Of a stretch of DNA of 64,000 bases, positions 36,740 to 47,230 are shown one piece after another. Below the pieces are notes generated by a model, which saw nothing but the letters and a program-made list of their open reading frames with translations, searched no databases and was not told where the DNA came from. Both the position numbers and the translations under genes were made by a program. Origin of the DNA: Parus major (lineage: Eukaryota; Chordata; Aves; Passeriformes; Paridae); contig NC_031774.1 of the NCBI RefSeq assembly GCF_001522545.3, positions 54,056,580 to 54,120,579 on the forward strand, written 5' to 3'. Within the stretch, counting starts at the first letter, position 1, and every line of letters starts with the position of its first letter.

Positions 36740-36890
36740 GATGCTCTGTGAGAGGAATTGTATTCTCAAAAATGACTTGTTGCTGGCACCGGATTAATGT
36801 GAGCCACGTAAGGTGTGGGAGTCAGCAAAAAGCACCCGGCTGCTTCTCAATAAATTATGAGGGACTCGACCGTCGCCTTTCAGCAAATCA
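36740..36890. promoter_or_regulatory. Candidate non-coding element with retained CpGs
   Basis: About six CpGs in roughly 90 bases (36789-36876), together with GGATTAATG (a K50 homeodomain-type GGATTA core) and CAATAAATTATGAG. The sequence is unique. It lies inside a 282-codon open frame that I do not support as coding. Constraint from some other function would explain the CpGs. Confidence 0.25.
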
Positions 36891-39039
36891 ATATAGCTCT
36901 GCTGTGGAGTGCCAACAGCCAGGAATACTCCATGGGAGGAAACCAGCATCTTTCTTAGGGCATGTCCACGCATGGCTGCAGTGCCTGCTCCCTTCAAGGG
37001 GAAGGAGGAGGGCCGTGGGACTGCAGGATGAGGTGCATGGCAGGGTGGGTGTTTCAGCGAGTGCGGGGCGTTGGCACAGGAGGGTTTTACCCAGAGAAAA
37101 CACCCACAGGAAAAAGGGGAAGTGCGTCTCCTTCAGCCCTGAGCTCTGCATGGGACAGCCAAGGGCTGTGCTCCTGCCTGGGGATGGGCTGGGGCAGTCA
37201 CAGCAGGGAGGAGATGCTCTGCTCTTGCCAGTGGTGTTTTCTACCTGGATGTGCACTCATCATCTTCCCCCGCCTCTTCTCTCTGTGTGCCATCCTGCAG
37301 CCTTTCTGCATCCCCAGGGCCTGCTGATGTGCAAACCACTGCTGGAGAAAGGCTTTGGAGGTGGGGGTCAGCAGGGCAGCCCTGTGACCCACCTCTCCAA
37401 TAAACCTGCTCTTTTATTTGTGGTCTCCTGCTGGAAGGCAGTTCAGTGCAGACTGAGGAGCTGGAATTGTTAGATAGAAAGAAGGACACAGTCATTAGAC
37501 TAGAAGATTATCCACCTTCTGCTCATCCTCCTGGGTAGAGAAATATGGGCTCACAGCCTTAGAAGCCACTACTGGCATAATAAAAGGCAGCAAGAATATT
37601 AATGTTAACAGTAATGGTGTCTGGTTCACACAGATCTTCCAGCAGTTGGTCTCAAAATACTACAAAAAGGGATCAATAACTTTTTATTAATAGATGGAAA
37701 AACAGTGGCATAGAGCAGTGTTCTTGTCACTGTCATCCAGCTGGCTGCCAGCAAAGCCAGAAGCAGAATTAAATTCTTAACCCATGCTTTCCTCAGCCTA
37801 AAACCAACTCAATTTTGCCAATTTGATTCTTCACAGTGCCATTCTAAAATCTGGCAGAGAAAGGTCCATGTATCCTCCACTCACCTCCCTTTGTGTTTGG
37901 AGCCTATCAAATGCTAAATGAAACAGCAAAACCAGAGCAATAAAGATTTCTATCAATGGGGACCTCCCACTGCAAAAGGAATGTATTTAGTTTGACCTTC
38001 AAAAGTAAGCATTTTGCCAAAAGTCTGCCTGAGTCTTTTAGGGGTATCTGTGCTTCTTTCAAGGAGATGGTCTGTGTATCAGATTAACCAGAATTTTTTG
38101 GGATGTGCAAATTACAGCAGCTTTTTTTTTTTAATTGTTATTAGGCATCAGAGTAAATAAGTAAAAGCCCTGCATGGAGCATCTTGTTGGGGCATACAAT
38201 GTATATGCTCCAGGGCTCAAATATTTTACACACCCTCCTCTTTGATTTTTTTTAATGGAATATGCAAATCGTGCATGTTTCAGCTGGGATTGTCTCTTTG
38301 ATCTGACTGTTCTTCATCCTGGAATTTCTTGCAGCAGGGAGAAACTGAACTGAGATGTGCAGCTACAAGGAATTTCACCCTGCTCTTTCTCCAAGCCTGT
38401 CGGGAACAGCAAACTCACTACAGAGACCTTGGAGTGTGGCAAGAGGTTCAAAATAAAGTCTCTGCAAAGGCAAGGCCAGAAAACACTGCTCCAGGCCATT
38501 GCAAAGGGTGAGCCAAAGGGCTTGGGTATCATCCATGTGAAGATTCACCAAGAAATGGGACAGTTACTTGACAAACATCCATGTTTTCCTTTGGTTTGCA
38601 ATAGCTGCTGGGAGCATGAGGTGGTAGAGGCACTGACAGCAGGTCACGATGGGTGCAGCAGGGTGGAGAGCAGCATTTGGCTCTCCTGCCCAAGCCAAGA
38701 CCTGCACCAGTCAAACCCCTGTCAGCACCTGCTCTTAGTGCTGTTATATGTGTGCCATGTTAATGGCTCAGTTTGCTGCCTTTGCCCAGCACACTTGGCT
38801 CCACAGGGTCTTAAAAATAATTCAGGATGCTAACTGTCCCATGGTAGCACCTTCAGGTGTCCTGCTGAGCAGGGCAGGAGCTGCTCCATCCACGAGTCAC
38901 AGGAAAATGGTTTAGGAAGCACAGCAAGGGGCAAGGCCAGGGTGAGAGGCACCTGCACCCAGCCAGGAGGGCGGGCAGGGCTGCAGAGGAGAGGTCAGCT
39001 GGAGCAAGGAGCAGTGCCTTGGCTACGCTGCCAAAACAA

Positions 39040-39180
39040 GGCTTGAATTACCGCCTTTGTGCAAACACCCGCGCGGCCACCGCCACCAGCTCCCGTCTTT
39101 GATGGAGCAGATAGAGCTGAAAGGAAAACAGAGCACGCAGAGAAAGCAACATATGGCGATATGGAGTGGATTTGCTGGGT
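39040..39180. promoter_or_regulatory. Candidate non-coding element with TCF-like site
   Basis: About eight CpGs in 110 bases, including CCCGCGCGGCC, and a CTTTGATG site (39097-39104) matching the TCF/LEF core. A CATATGGCGATATGG stretch follows near 39150. No gene or repeat explains it. Confidence 0.25.
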
Positions 39181-41139
39181 GAAATGTGCTCCTGCTCCCA
39201 CTGGAGCCAGGGGAAGTTTTGCCTCTGACCACAAAAGTGGAGCTCAGGACTGGAGGGGGGTTTTGGCACACAGGGAAATGTGTGATGAAGGGACATATCC
39301 ATGGCCAGGATGACATCCACCTGTACTCCAGGCTGTGCTGCAGCAAACCAAGCAGGTTCAAGAATTTAGAAGTTTTCAGACATAACCATTGGAGTTGTCT
39401 GCAGAAAAATCTACTTATACTGGGGAAATAAGGGAGAAAAAGAGGGAGGGGGGATGCCCTTCCTGAATTTGGAAAGCATTCCTGTTTATTTCTGCTTGCC
39501 TGTGAGGGAGAGGGAAGCTCAATTAATCATCCCAGCCACATAAAGAGCACAGCTAACATTTTACCTGAGTTAGAAGAAAGCTTTTTCATGGCTCATAAAT
39601 GCTTATTGATTTGTCCTTTTCTATTTGTGTGCATCTGCATTTCCGGGAGCACAAGTGGAAAGAAAACATCCCTGAAAAATCTCACAACACTGTTAGCAGA
39701 GGTCTGACCCTCAGCCCCTTGACAGAGATGTAGCTGCTTGCCTCCAGCGATGGGTTTGTCCATCCTCTGCCCACAACAACAAACCAGCCCTGTCATGTGG
39801 AGCCCCTGGTGTGTGGAGCCCTGGCCTGCAGCAGTGCCCTCCTGTGCTCCCCACTGCCTCTCCCCTGCATACATTTGCCTTTCAGGCAAGTGCAGGACAC
39901 TTCCAGGGTCAGCTGGGGGGTAGCCAAGAGTTTGGCCTGCAGTGTCTTGGGGCTTATCAATGGGCTGTTGTTCAGCTTTGGATTCCTGAGCTCCTTAGTC
40001 ACATCTTTGCAGGTAACTATAAATCACCTTCTGCAGAACCTGGGGTTTTGCAATACTTGGCTCTCTGCAATTTTGCCTCTTCTGCAAATGCTAAGAGTGG
40101 CCATTTTTGCTCTGCTTCAGACAGGCCTTCCAGTTACAGGTTCTGGGTTCACAAAAAATTAGTTGGGCTGATTCTGTTTCCTTGCTGAAGTTATTAAATT
40201 TCATTAAAAGCATCTAGAAACACATTAAGTTCATGCTTTTGTTTTTCCATATAAGGAATAGTTGCCAGTGGACTGGAAAATTGGCAAAAGCATCCATAAA
40301 AGCATCACTAAACAAGCTGAGGGAAAGACTGGGGTGAGTTTGCATACCTGCCCAAATGCACATGTCTGCTCCAGGCCTTTCCTCTCAGGTGGGCTCAGTG
40401 GTGCTCGCTGGTTGAAGCCCTCCTGCTGTTGCTGTGACACTGATCAGTGGTGCAGAAGCAGGTGATTTCTGGGGTCTCCCTTTTGCCCCACATCAAATCC
40501 CATCCATCTCCACGGGTGATGGAGTCCCCGAGGGCAAACCCTGCACCCACACTCTTCCTCTGTACTCCACGCTGTGCAGTTTCACGGGGCAGCAGTTTGG
40601 CTGGGAGCAGGGCTGCACAGATAAATGTAAATATCCCAGGCAGTTTCAGCAGAGGGTTTAGGGGTGCTGTGGCCATGGTAGAGCTCTGCCAGGGGCAGGG
40701 GCCCTGCCACCATTCCCACATGTACTCTTGGACCAGGGGGATGTGCTGACCAGCCCTGGTGTCCAGCAGCCTTGGGTGACAGCAGTGCCACCCCATGTCT
40801 GTGGGGTTTGGCTCCGGGGCAGTTCATCCTATGACAAAGTATTCCCACTCCCCCAGCACTGAGCACATTAGAACAGAAACAAGTGTACTGCAGACTTTAA
40901 CATTTACTGCCTCATTTTTCACACTGGCTCCTTCCCTGTCTACAAATTGGCTAAAACCATGGAAAAACCCCACGCTACTGCAGCAAGCCATCAGCATGGC
41001 TGTCATGTCTCTGTGCCTGGGCTGCTCTGCCCATGGGAGCAGCTGCCGCATCGACTGCTGAGGCTGCTCAGGGCTGGATTTATTTTTAAATTTATTTTTT
41101 ATTGCGGGGTTAGTTTTGACTTTTCCACTTTTCAGGTTC

Positions 41140-41570
41140 ACTCACCCCCTCGTCGCTGTCTCTCCCTCTCTGAGCTCACTTAATAATGCATGACAAGGGC
41201 TCGCTCTGCCACAGCAGCAATAATGCAGCGTGTCCCCGCTCCGTGCGGGGTCAGGTTTCTGCCGCTCGGGAATTCGACAGATGGAAACGCTGGGATTCTT
41301 TCCATGGCCCTCCTGCCTCCCAGGCCCCCAGGATAGCAGAAGATTATCGAGGGCATATCCCAGCACAGTCGCAGGCATGGGAGAGGGAGGACCTATGGCG
41401 AGGGTGGTGGGGAGGAAGAGGGGGTATGAGTCATTATTTTAATGAAGCTAGTGAAGATGAGAACCTTTCCTATGCCTGGGAAGGCAGTGCACTCATAATC
41501 ATATTGCTAATTAAATCAGTTTGCTTTCTTTAAACGGATTTTCTTTCACTCTTATGACTCAACTAATTAC
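41140..41570. promoter_or_regulatory. Candidate enhancer block with CpG cluster and two AP-1 sites
   Basis: The left part (41140-41400) holds about fifteen CpGs, including the perfect inverted repeat CCCCGC-TCCGT-GCGGGG (41234-41250). The right part is AT-rich and carries TGAGTCA at 41427-41433 and TGACTCA at 41555-41561, both exact AP-1 sites, with TAATTAAATCAG and ACTAATTAC homeobox-like cores between and after them. No transcript, TATA box or coding frame is evident. The motifs are seen; enhancer function is inferred. Confidence 0.35.
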
Positions 41571-43384
41571 AAAACTCAGACACTAGGCCCCCTCATCTCC
41601 ATTCCCAAAATGATGCTAGTGTTTCCTTTCCTTTGTTTTTCCTTCATCACATCAGAAGCAGTTCTCTGTTCCAAGGGAGTCTGAAGATGATGCCCAATGC
41701 CTCACCCAGCAGGCATGAGGCCATTATTAGAAGCTCTAGTGGCTCTACAGAACATTGTGCTGCCACCCCTGAGTCACTGCTGCTTTTAGGTATCCACTTC
41801 TAGAGATGCAGGGACTGGTCCACATGATCAGGATCCTCCTCTGTCTATGCAGGGGATGCTGCTTTCACATCAGTCCTTTTTGTGCCAGTTTCCCCACAGG
41901 TGTCTGATGCAGCAGAGGAGGAAAGGGAATTTCAGAAGCTGGTCTGGTGGTGGAGTAATGTGTACCTTATTTCTCTAATCTGTGCTGACTGTGAGAGCTG
42001 AGGTCCTCAGGTGATAGAAGACAGGACAAAGGTGGATTTGAAAAAGCAAAAGTGCACATGAGGTCACTGAAAAGATGAGCAACCAGGAGGATGTCCCAGC
42101 CAAAGCTAAAATAGATCAAAAAAGGCAGCTCATTTGAACAGGTTCATCATACAAAAACAAAGCACTAATGGTGATTTTCTGTGTCATATATCTTTGTTTC
42201 TTTACACTGAGAAGTGTGGATGGGAGCAGCAGCATGCACATGCCAGGGATATTGGGATTTAAGGATAAAGTGTCAGCACATGCTTGAGTATGCCCAGGTG
42301 ATGCCATACTGAAACATGGGTTAAAACCACACTCATCCTTCAGCCCTGAGGCTGCCTCCCATCACCCCTCACATCCTTTGACATTGGGGCATGATGGTTT
42401 CTTACTCAGCCCCAATCCTTTCTATATGTGGAAATACGACTTTGTCCCCAGAAGTCATATTTCCTTCCAAAAAAACAAAATGCCAACTACCTTCCAGATT
42501 TCATCCCAGATTGAATAGCTGCTTGTTTCAGAGTCATCTGCAGATTAACAAAAATATTCATCTTCATTTTAGACAGGAAACATTGCAAAAGCCAAAGCTG
42601 GTTATACTTTATAGTTATGTCAGCTGGCTGAAGCAGTCTCACAAAAATAATGTTGCTGTCAGAAATGATTGCTGCGATATGGAAGCACCAGTGCATCAGA
42701 GAGTGTGGAGTTTTGGGGACCATTCCACTGCTTCTGAAGCTGCTTTCAGTGGAGAAAGGGCTGCACAGGAATCCATTATTCAATGCCATGCAGTGCCAGA
42801 GCCTACCTGGGATGCCCAATTATGGCTGAGTGGGCACAAGGACAGTGGGTTGCTGCCTAGGCCAGGTATTCCCTCAGCCTTCTGCAGCTGCAACTCACAT
42901 TTTAGCACCTAATGCTGCCCCACACAGCAACAAAGCTGCTAAACATGGGACTTAGACACATCCATAGTGTGAATTCATTCATTTTTATCTTGGCCAGGAG
43001 ACACAGGATGCTCTGGCAGCAGTGGGAGCTGAGCATGCAGGAGGAGGAGCAGTGGTGCTGTGGACACTGGTGTAGTCCTGGTGCTCCATGGCCAGCAAGG
43101 CTGGGAGGGGAAGGAGGATACGTGCTGAACTTTGGCATCCTCAGCTCCCAGCCCGTGCTTGGGGAGGCAGGGAGGACATGGTATGGCACAACAGGGATGT
43201 TTCAGTGCCTCTGGCTGGAGAGGGACAGCTGGCTGTTGGCAGGGACATCAACACAGGGCACAGTGACCCAGCCTGCAGCTCCAGGAGGGTATAACATGGA
43301 ACATCAGGCAGCCATATCATTTGATTCCTTTATGAGGCTACTTTGTGGTCTCTGTCAATCCTGGATGACAAGATATGTAGATGG

Positions 43385-43470
43385 AAGCCAGCATTTGCTC
43401 CGTGTCTCAGTTTGCCTGCTCCAGCCAGGCTTAAAGTGCCTTGAGAACAGGGACAGAGACAGGTCCTGCA
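43385..43470 (+). repeat. MIR-like SINE relic
   Basis: 'CTCCGTGTCTCAGTTTGCCTGCTCC' closely follows the MIR 'ctccgtgcctcagtttcccca' box, and 'TTAAAGTGCCTTGAGAACAGGGACAGAGAC' follows the amniote SINE tail 'taaagtgctttgagaacagggactgtgtc'. Both boxes lie within 85 bases in the right order. The relic lies inside a 251-codon open frame (42912-43667), which argues against that frame being a gene. Confidence 0.5.
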
Positions 43471-44403
43471 CCAAAATATGTCACTGCTGGCTGACGCAAT
43501 CCAGGCAAGAGACAGGGGGACTTAAGACAGCTCATGAAAAATATGCCATGAGGCTCTCCTTTAAACCTTGCCTTGAGGCTTTTGGACTTAAAAATAACAC
43601 ACACACCGTTGGCCATTTATGTTTAGCTCACTGGGGGCTTTCTTTCCTGCAGGAATGTAAGGATTAGATGGTCTCCCCAGCTTGTGCAGCGACTCCAGCA
43701 GCATCCCACAAAGTGATCATGTTCTCCTCTCCTAAAGCCCGGGCTGGATTGGCAGCAGTGGTGCAACAGCAGATGCATGAATGAGATTCCAGTGCTCCCA
43801 GTCCCATCCCAGTGGGAAGGAGGCCGCTGCTGCACAGGCCAGGCTCCAGGGTGGGCTGGAGCAGGGCCTGTGAGCCAAGGGAGGACTCCAAGAAGAATGT
43901 GGGTGACACTCAGCTCTGTTTTGTAGGCAACAAACCCTACTGATTGTAAGGCCCTGATTTCTGAGGGTCAGACCCAGATGCCTGGCTGAAATTGGTGACA
44001 AGTTGCCAGCAGGTTTCAGTGCTCTAAAGTGGGAATGATGGCAGGAAGTGGCTGCAGAGTTTTGTTAATCAAGGAGGTGTTGGATAGGCAGGTACTTAAC
44101 AGGATGCAGCAAAATTATCGGAGTAGAGGGTGTAACGCTGGCTGGAACATTGGCTGTGGCTAGGGGATGTTGGGGGCTCATAAACCTCAGTCTGCCCTCA
44201 GAGATGAGCTCTCTTCAATACATCAAAACAGTATGTGGGGTAGAACAAGCAATGGGTCTGGTGCTGGCTCCGCTCCAGTTTCCTGGATTAAGCATTTTTT
44301 TGGTCATGAAACAATTTGGGGGTGGTGGGGAAGATAGAAATAAAAGAGGAGTTTTAATTGGAGAGGCCTAGAATGAGCATCCACATCACCAAAGAGCAGG
44401 TTT

Positions 44404-44428
44404 ACATCTCAGAGCACACCTGAGATGT
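44404..44428. other. 9-bp perfect inverted repeat
   Basis: ACATCTCAG and CTGAGATGT flank the 7-base loop AGCACAC. It could form a small hairpin. No associated element or gene is visible. Confidence 0.5.
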
Positions 44429-45517
44429 GGGCTCTGCATGATGGCAGGAGACAACTTGGTCATGGGGAGACACACTTGATCTCCATCCCTTGGGGCACAG
44501 GTCAATGATGGAGCAGTGTATCAGAGCAAGCATGACTTGCCTGGAGATTGTCTTGCAGATACAGGGAGGCAAATCTTGTTCAGAAGGAATTTCATGGTCA
44601 GGAACAGTGAGGTTGGACCAGGTTGATGCACTTTTCCTGGGTGGTACCAGCCCTGTGTCCTCCCTTGGGAGCAGTCCAGCCATCCAGCCTGAGGGATGTA
44701 GCAGCAGGCACTGCTGAGCTCTGGGCTGTGCCCTTCAGAAAATAATTCACAGAGAATCTGGGGAAGTTGTTTAAGCCCAGATAACACAACACTTCCCCAT
44801 CCCTCCACATCAGCTCAGGGAATCAGTGCTGCCTGTTAGAGGCTGCTGAGATTGCCATGACTTTCTCCTGCAGTTTCAGGCCTTTCTAGTGTCTCCTTCT
44901 TGTGTCAGTTCACCCATTTTGGGGTCTAGTCAAAACTCCTTCACACTAGTGCCTCTTAGCACATATCACCTCCAACAGAGGCAAGAGCTGATGCTGTTCC
45001 TTTGGGTCACAGACCTCCTAAGGCACTGCTCTCGGAGGCTCTGTCACAGTATCACTTCTACACACGGGGAATAGCCTCCTCCAGCCCACTGGACTGCATG
45101 GAGATAAGCAGCCTTCCTCCAAACTGCTTCAGCCTCCTATGATCTTTGTGGGGCAATTTGTTATGTCAAGTGTAGGACGGAGCATGGGACACCAGGAAAG
45201 TGGTCCTTAAAATGTGCTTGTTGGTGAAGGAACTCTTTGCAAAGGTGAACTTGAGGTGAGAGGAATGCATAGCTCAGATGTCAAATGCTGTGCTGAAGTG
45301 TTTGGTGATGAAATAAAGATTAGTAAAATCTGTTGTGGTGGCTGGTTTGAGAGATGCATTGCCTTCAGGCTAGCTGTAAAAATGTGGATAAAAATGTGGA
45401 GAATCTAAAGGCACATAGGGCTGGCAAAAGAGAAAAGTGGTAGATGATCATTCCTACCAATCTAATAATGCTGGAAATAATTTGAAACAAATTAGAGGTG
45501 GAAAGCAAAGAGTCAAA

Positions 45518-45531
45518 TTAAAAAAAAAAAG
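45518..45531 (+). repeat. Short poly-A run
   Basis: An uninterrupted A run within AT-rich unique sequence, with no recognisable element upstream. Confidence 0.7.
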
Positions 45532-46794
45532 AAGGTAGGAAAGAGAAACCTGTAGGTATTGCTAACATTTCTCGTCCTGTATGAGAGAAAAATTTTCCTT
45601 GTGGATAATTGGACTCTCCAGCTAAGTAAGAATGTGTAATTGTAATTCATGTGGAGAAGAAATTGTTGGTTGTCATCATTAGTGATAATATATTAGTACT
45701 GGATGTTCTGATGAGGGCCCTCTGTGGTCAAGTAAACATGCCTGGAAGGCTTAGCAATAGTCCCTTCCTTTGAGAGAGCACTTAATTACATCTAGAGAGA
45801 CCTATTGCAGCTTCAAACATGATAAATTGCCATTGCTATGCTTCTGGCACTAGAGTTGCCTATCTGCTGAGCACTGGTGGGGATCAGGAGACTCGGTAGG
45901 TGGTTCCTCAGTGAAGCAGAAATCATTGCCACCATCTGAGTTTACCCTTAATGTGTTTTATTTCCACACACCTCCTCATCTCCTGGGTCTGAGCTGGCCA
46001 AATGAAACACATGATTTTCTTCTCTTCTGACTTCACAGCCCCTTGCCAAGGTGCAATTCCCAAGAGACAAAACACCAGGAGAAGGTCTACCACAATTGTT
46101 GACCCATGTCTCAGGATGAAAGGAGATAGCTCACACAGCAGGTGTTCACAGGACTAAGCAACCCATGAAGATTCATGGAAAAGCCTGTGTTCAACCATTT
46201 TACCACAGGACAGCTGCAGAGATATTTACCAGAGAAGTTTCACTGCTTCTGAGGGGAAGAGATTGTCTCTGCCTCTTGAGTCCCTTGCAGAATTTGGCCT
46301 GAAGAGCAGCAGAAAACCCCTGGTGATCCCTTCTGTATTTATTAAAATTAGATTTAATGGGGGAAAAAATAACTTCAGAGTATTTTTTCTGGTCACCTTT
46401 CTGACTTTCAGTTTTACCCAGTGGTCCCTATTAAGGCATTCCTGGGGAGCCATTGGGGTGGCACTGTTCAGGCAGGCCAGGAAGCAGTTCAGAGAAGCAA
46501 ACAAGCTCAACAGATGCAAATGAGCCCTCTGAGATAGCTGGAAAGCTCTTTCTTGTGGGTTTTGCTAAATACCATGGTCTAACGGGCTCTTGTGTGCTCC
46601 TAGGTCCTGGCTGCACGTGCTGGATGCACACCCTGGCATGACGTGGTGCTCTCTGTCCAGGCTGCAGGTAGGGCATCCAAATTAAATCAGCACAGACTCA
46701 CAGAGCTTGTGAAAACAAGAGGTTCATAAACCACTTTCAGCTGTGCACTGAGTCACATGGGAATGGGTCTTGCTTGGGCTGCATTTGCCTTGGT

Positions 46795-47230
46795 TTCATA
46801 AAGTCATAAAATCATTAAAGTTGGGAATAAAACTTTTAAGATCATCATGTCCAACTGTTAATCCAGCAGTGCCAATCCCACCACTAAAATGTCCTCAGCT
46901 GCCACATCTACACGTATTCTAAATTCCTTCTGGGATGGTGACTCCACCAGTTCTCTGGGCAGCCTGTTCCAGGGCTTGACTGCCCTTTAAGTGAAGAAAG
47001 TTTCCCCAATATCCAATCTAAACTTCCCCTGTGCAATTTTGAGTCCATGTTCTCTCACCCTATGACTTCTTAAATGGGAAAGGAGACTCTCCCTCCATCT
47101 ACAACCTTTCAGGTAGTTGTAGAGAGCAATAAGGCCCCCCTTTGGCCTTCTTTTGTTCAGGTTGAGCAGCCCCAGATTCCTCAGGTGCTCCTCATCAGAC
47201 TGGTGCTCCAAGTTCCTCACTGGCTTAGGT
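46795..47230 (-). repeat. CR1 LINE 3' end, longest copy
   Basis: The left end 'CATAAAGTCATAAAATCATTAAAGTTGGG' is the reverse complement of a degenerate ATTTTATGA repeat. Then come 'CATCATGTCCAACTGTTAATCCAGCAGTGCC', 'GCCACATCTACACGTATTC', 'GGGCAGCCTGTTCCAGGGCTTGAC', 'TCCAATCTAAACTTCCCCTGTGC' and 'TTTCAGGTAGTTGTAGAGAGCAATAAGG', ending with 'GTTGAGCAGCCCCAGATTCCTCAGGTGCTCC'. All are standard CR1 boxes in order over about 435 bp. It is 5'-truncated, covering only the 3' untranslated part and perhaps the very end of ORF2. Confidence 0.95.

Larger units (their letters stand above)
31312..46794. other. Non-coding sequence, moderately GC-rich, with CR1 and MIR relics
   Basis: The longest open frames of the window lie here: 35262-35987, 36625-37473 and 42912-43667, all plus strand. 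None contains a recognisable domain, each competes with open frames in other phases, and one runs through a MIR relic. I therefore treat them as chance. Between listed elements the sequence looks unique. Confidence 0.5.

Noticed and set aside
37380..37450. AATAAA at 37399 that could end an LTR or a transcript
   Set aside because: Single isolated signal; no LTR boundaries or upstream coding exon.
36625..37473. Longest open frame, 282 codons, plus strand
   Set aside because: No recognisable domain; overlapping open frames on the same and opposite strands; GC-rich second half favours long chance frames; low-complexity Cys/Gly/Leu-rich end.
42912..43667. Open frame of 251 codons, plus strand
   Set aside because: Runs through a MIR-like SINE relic and shows no family resemblance.
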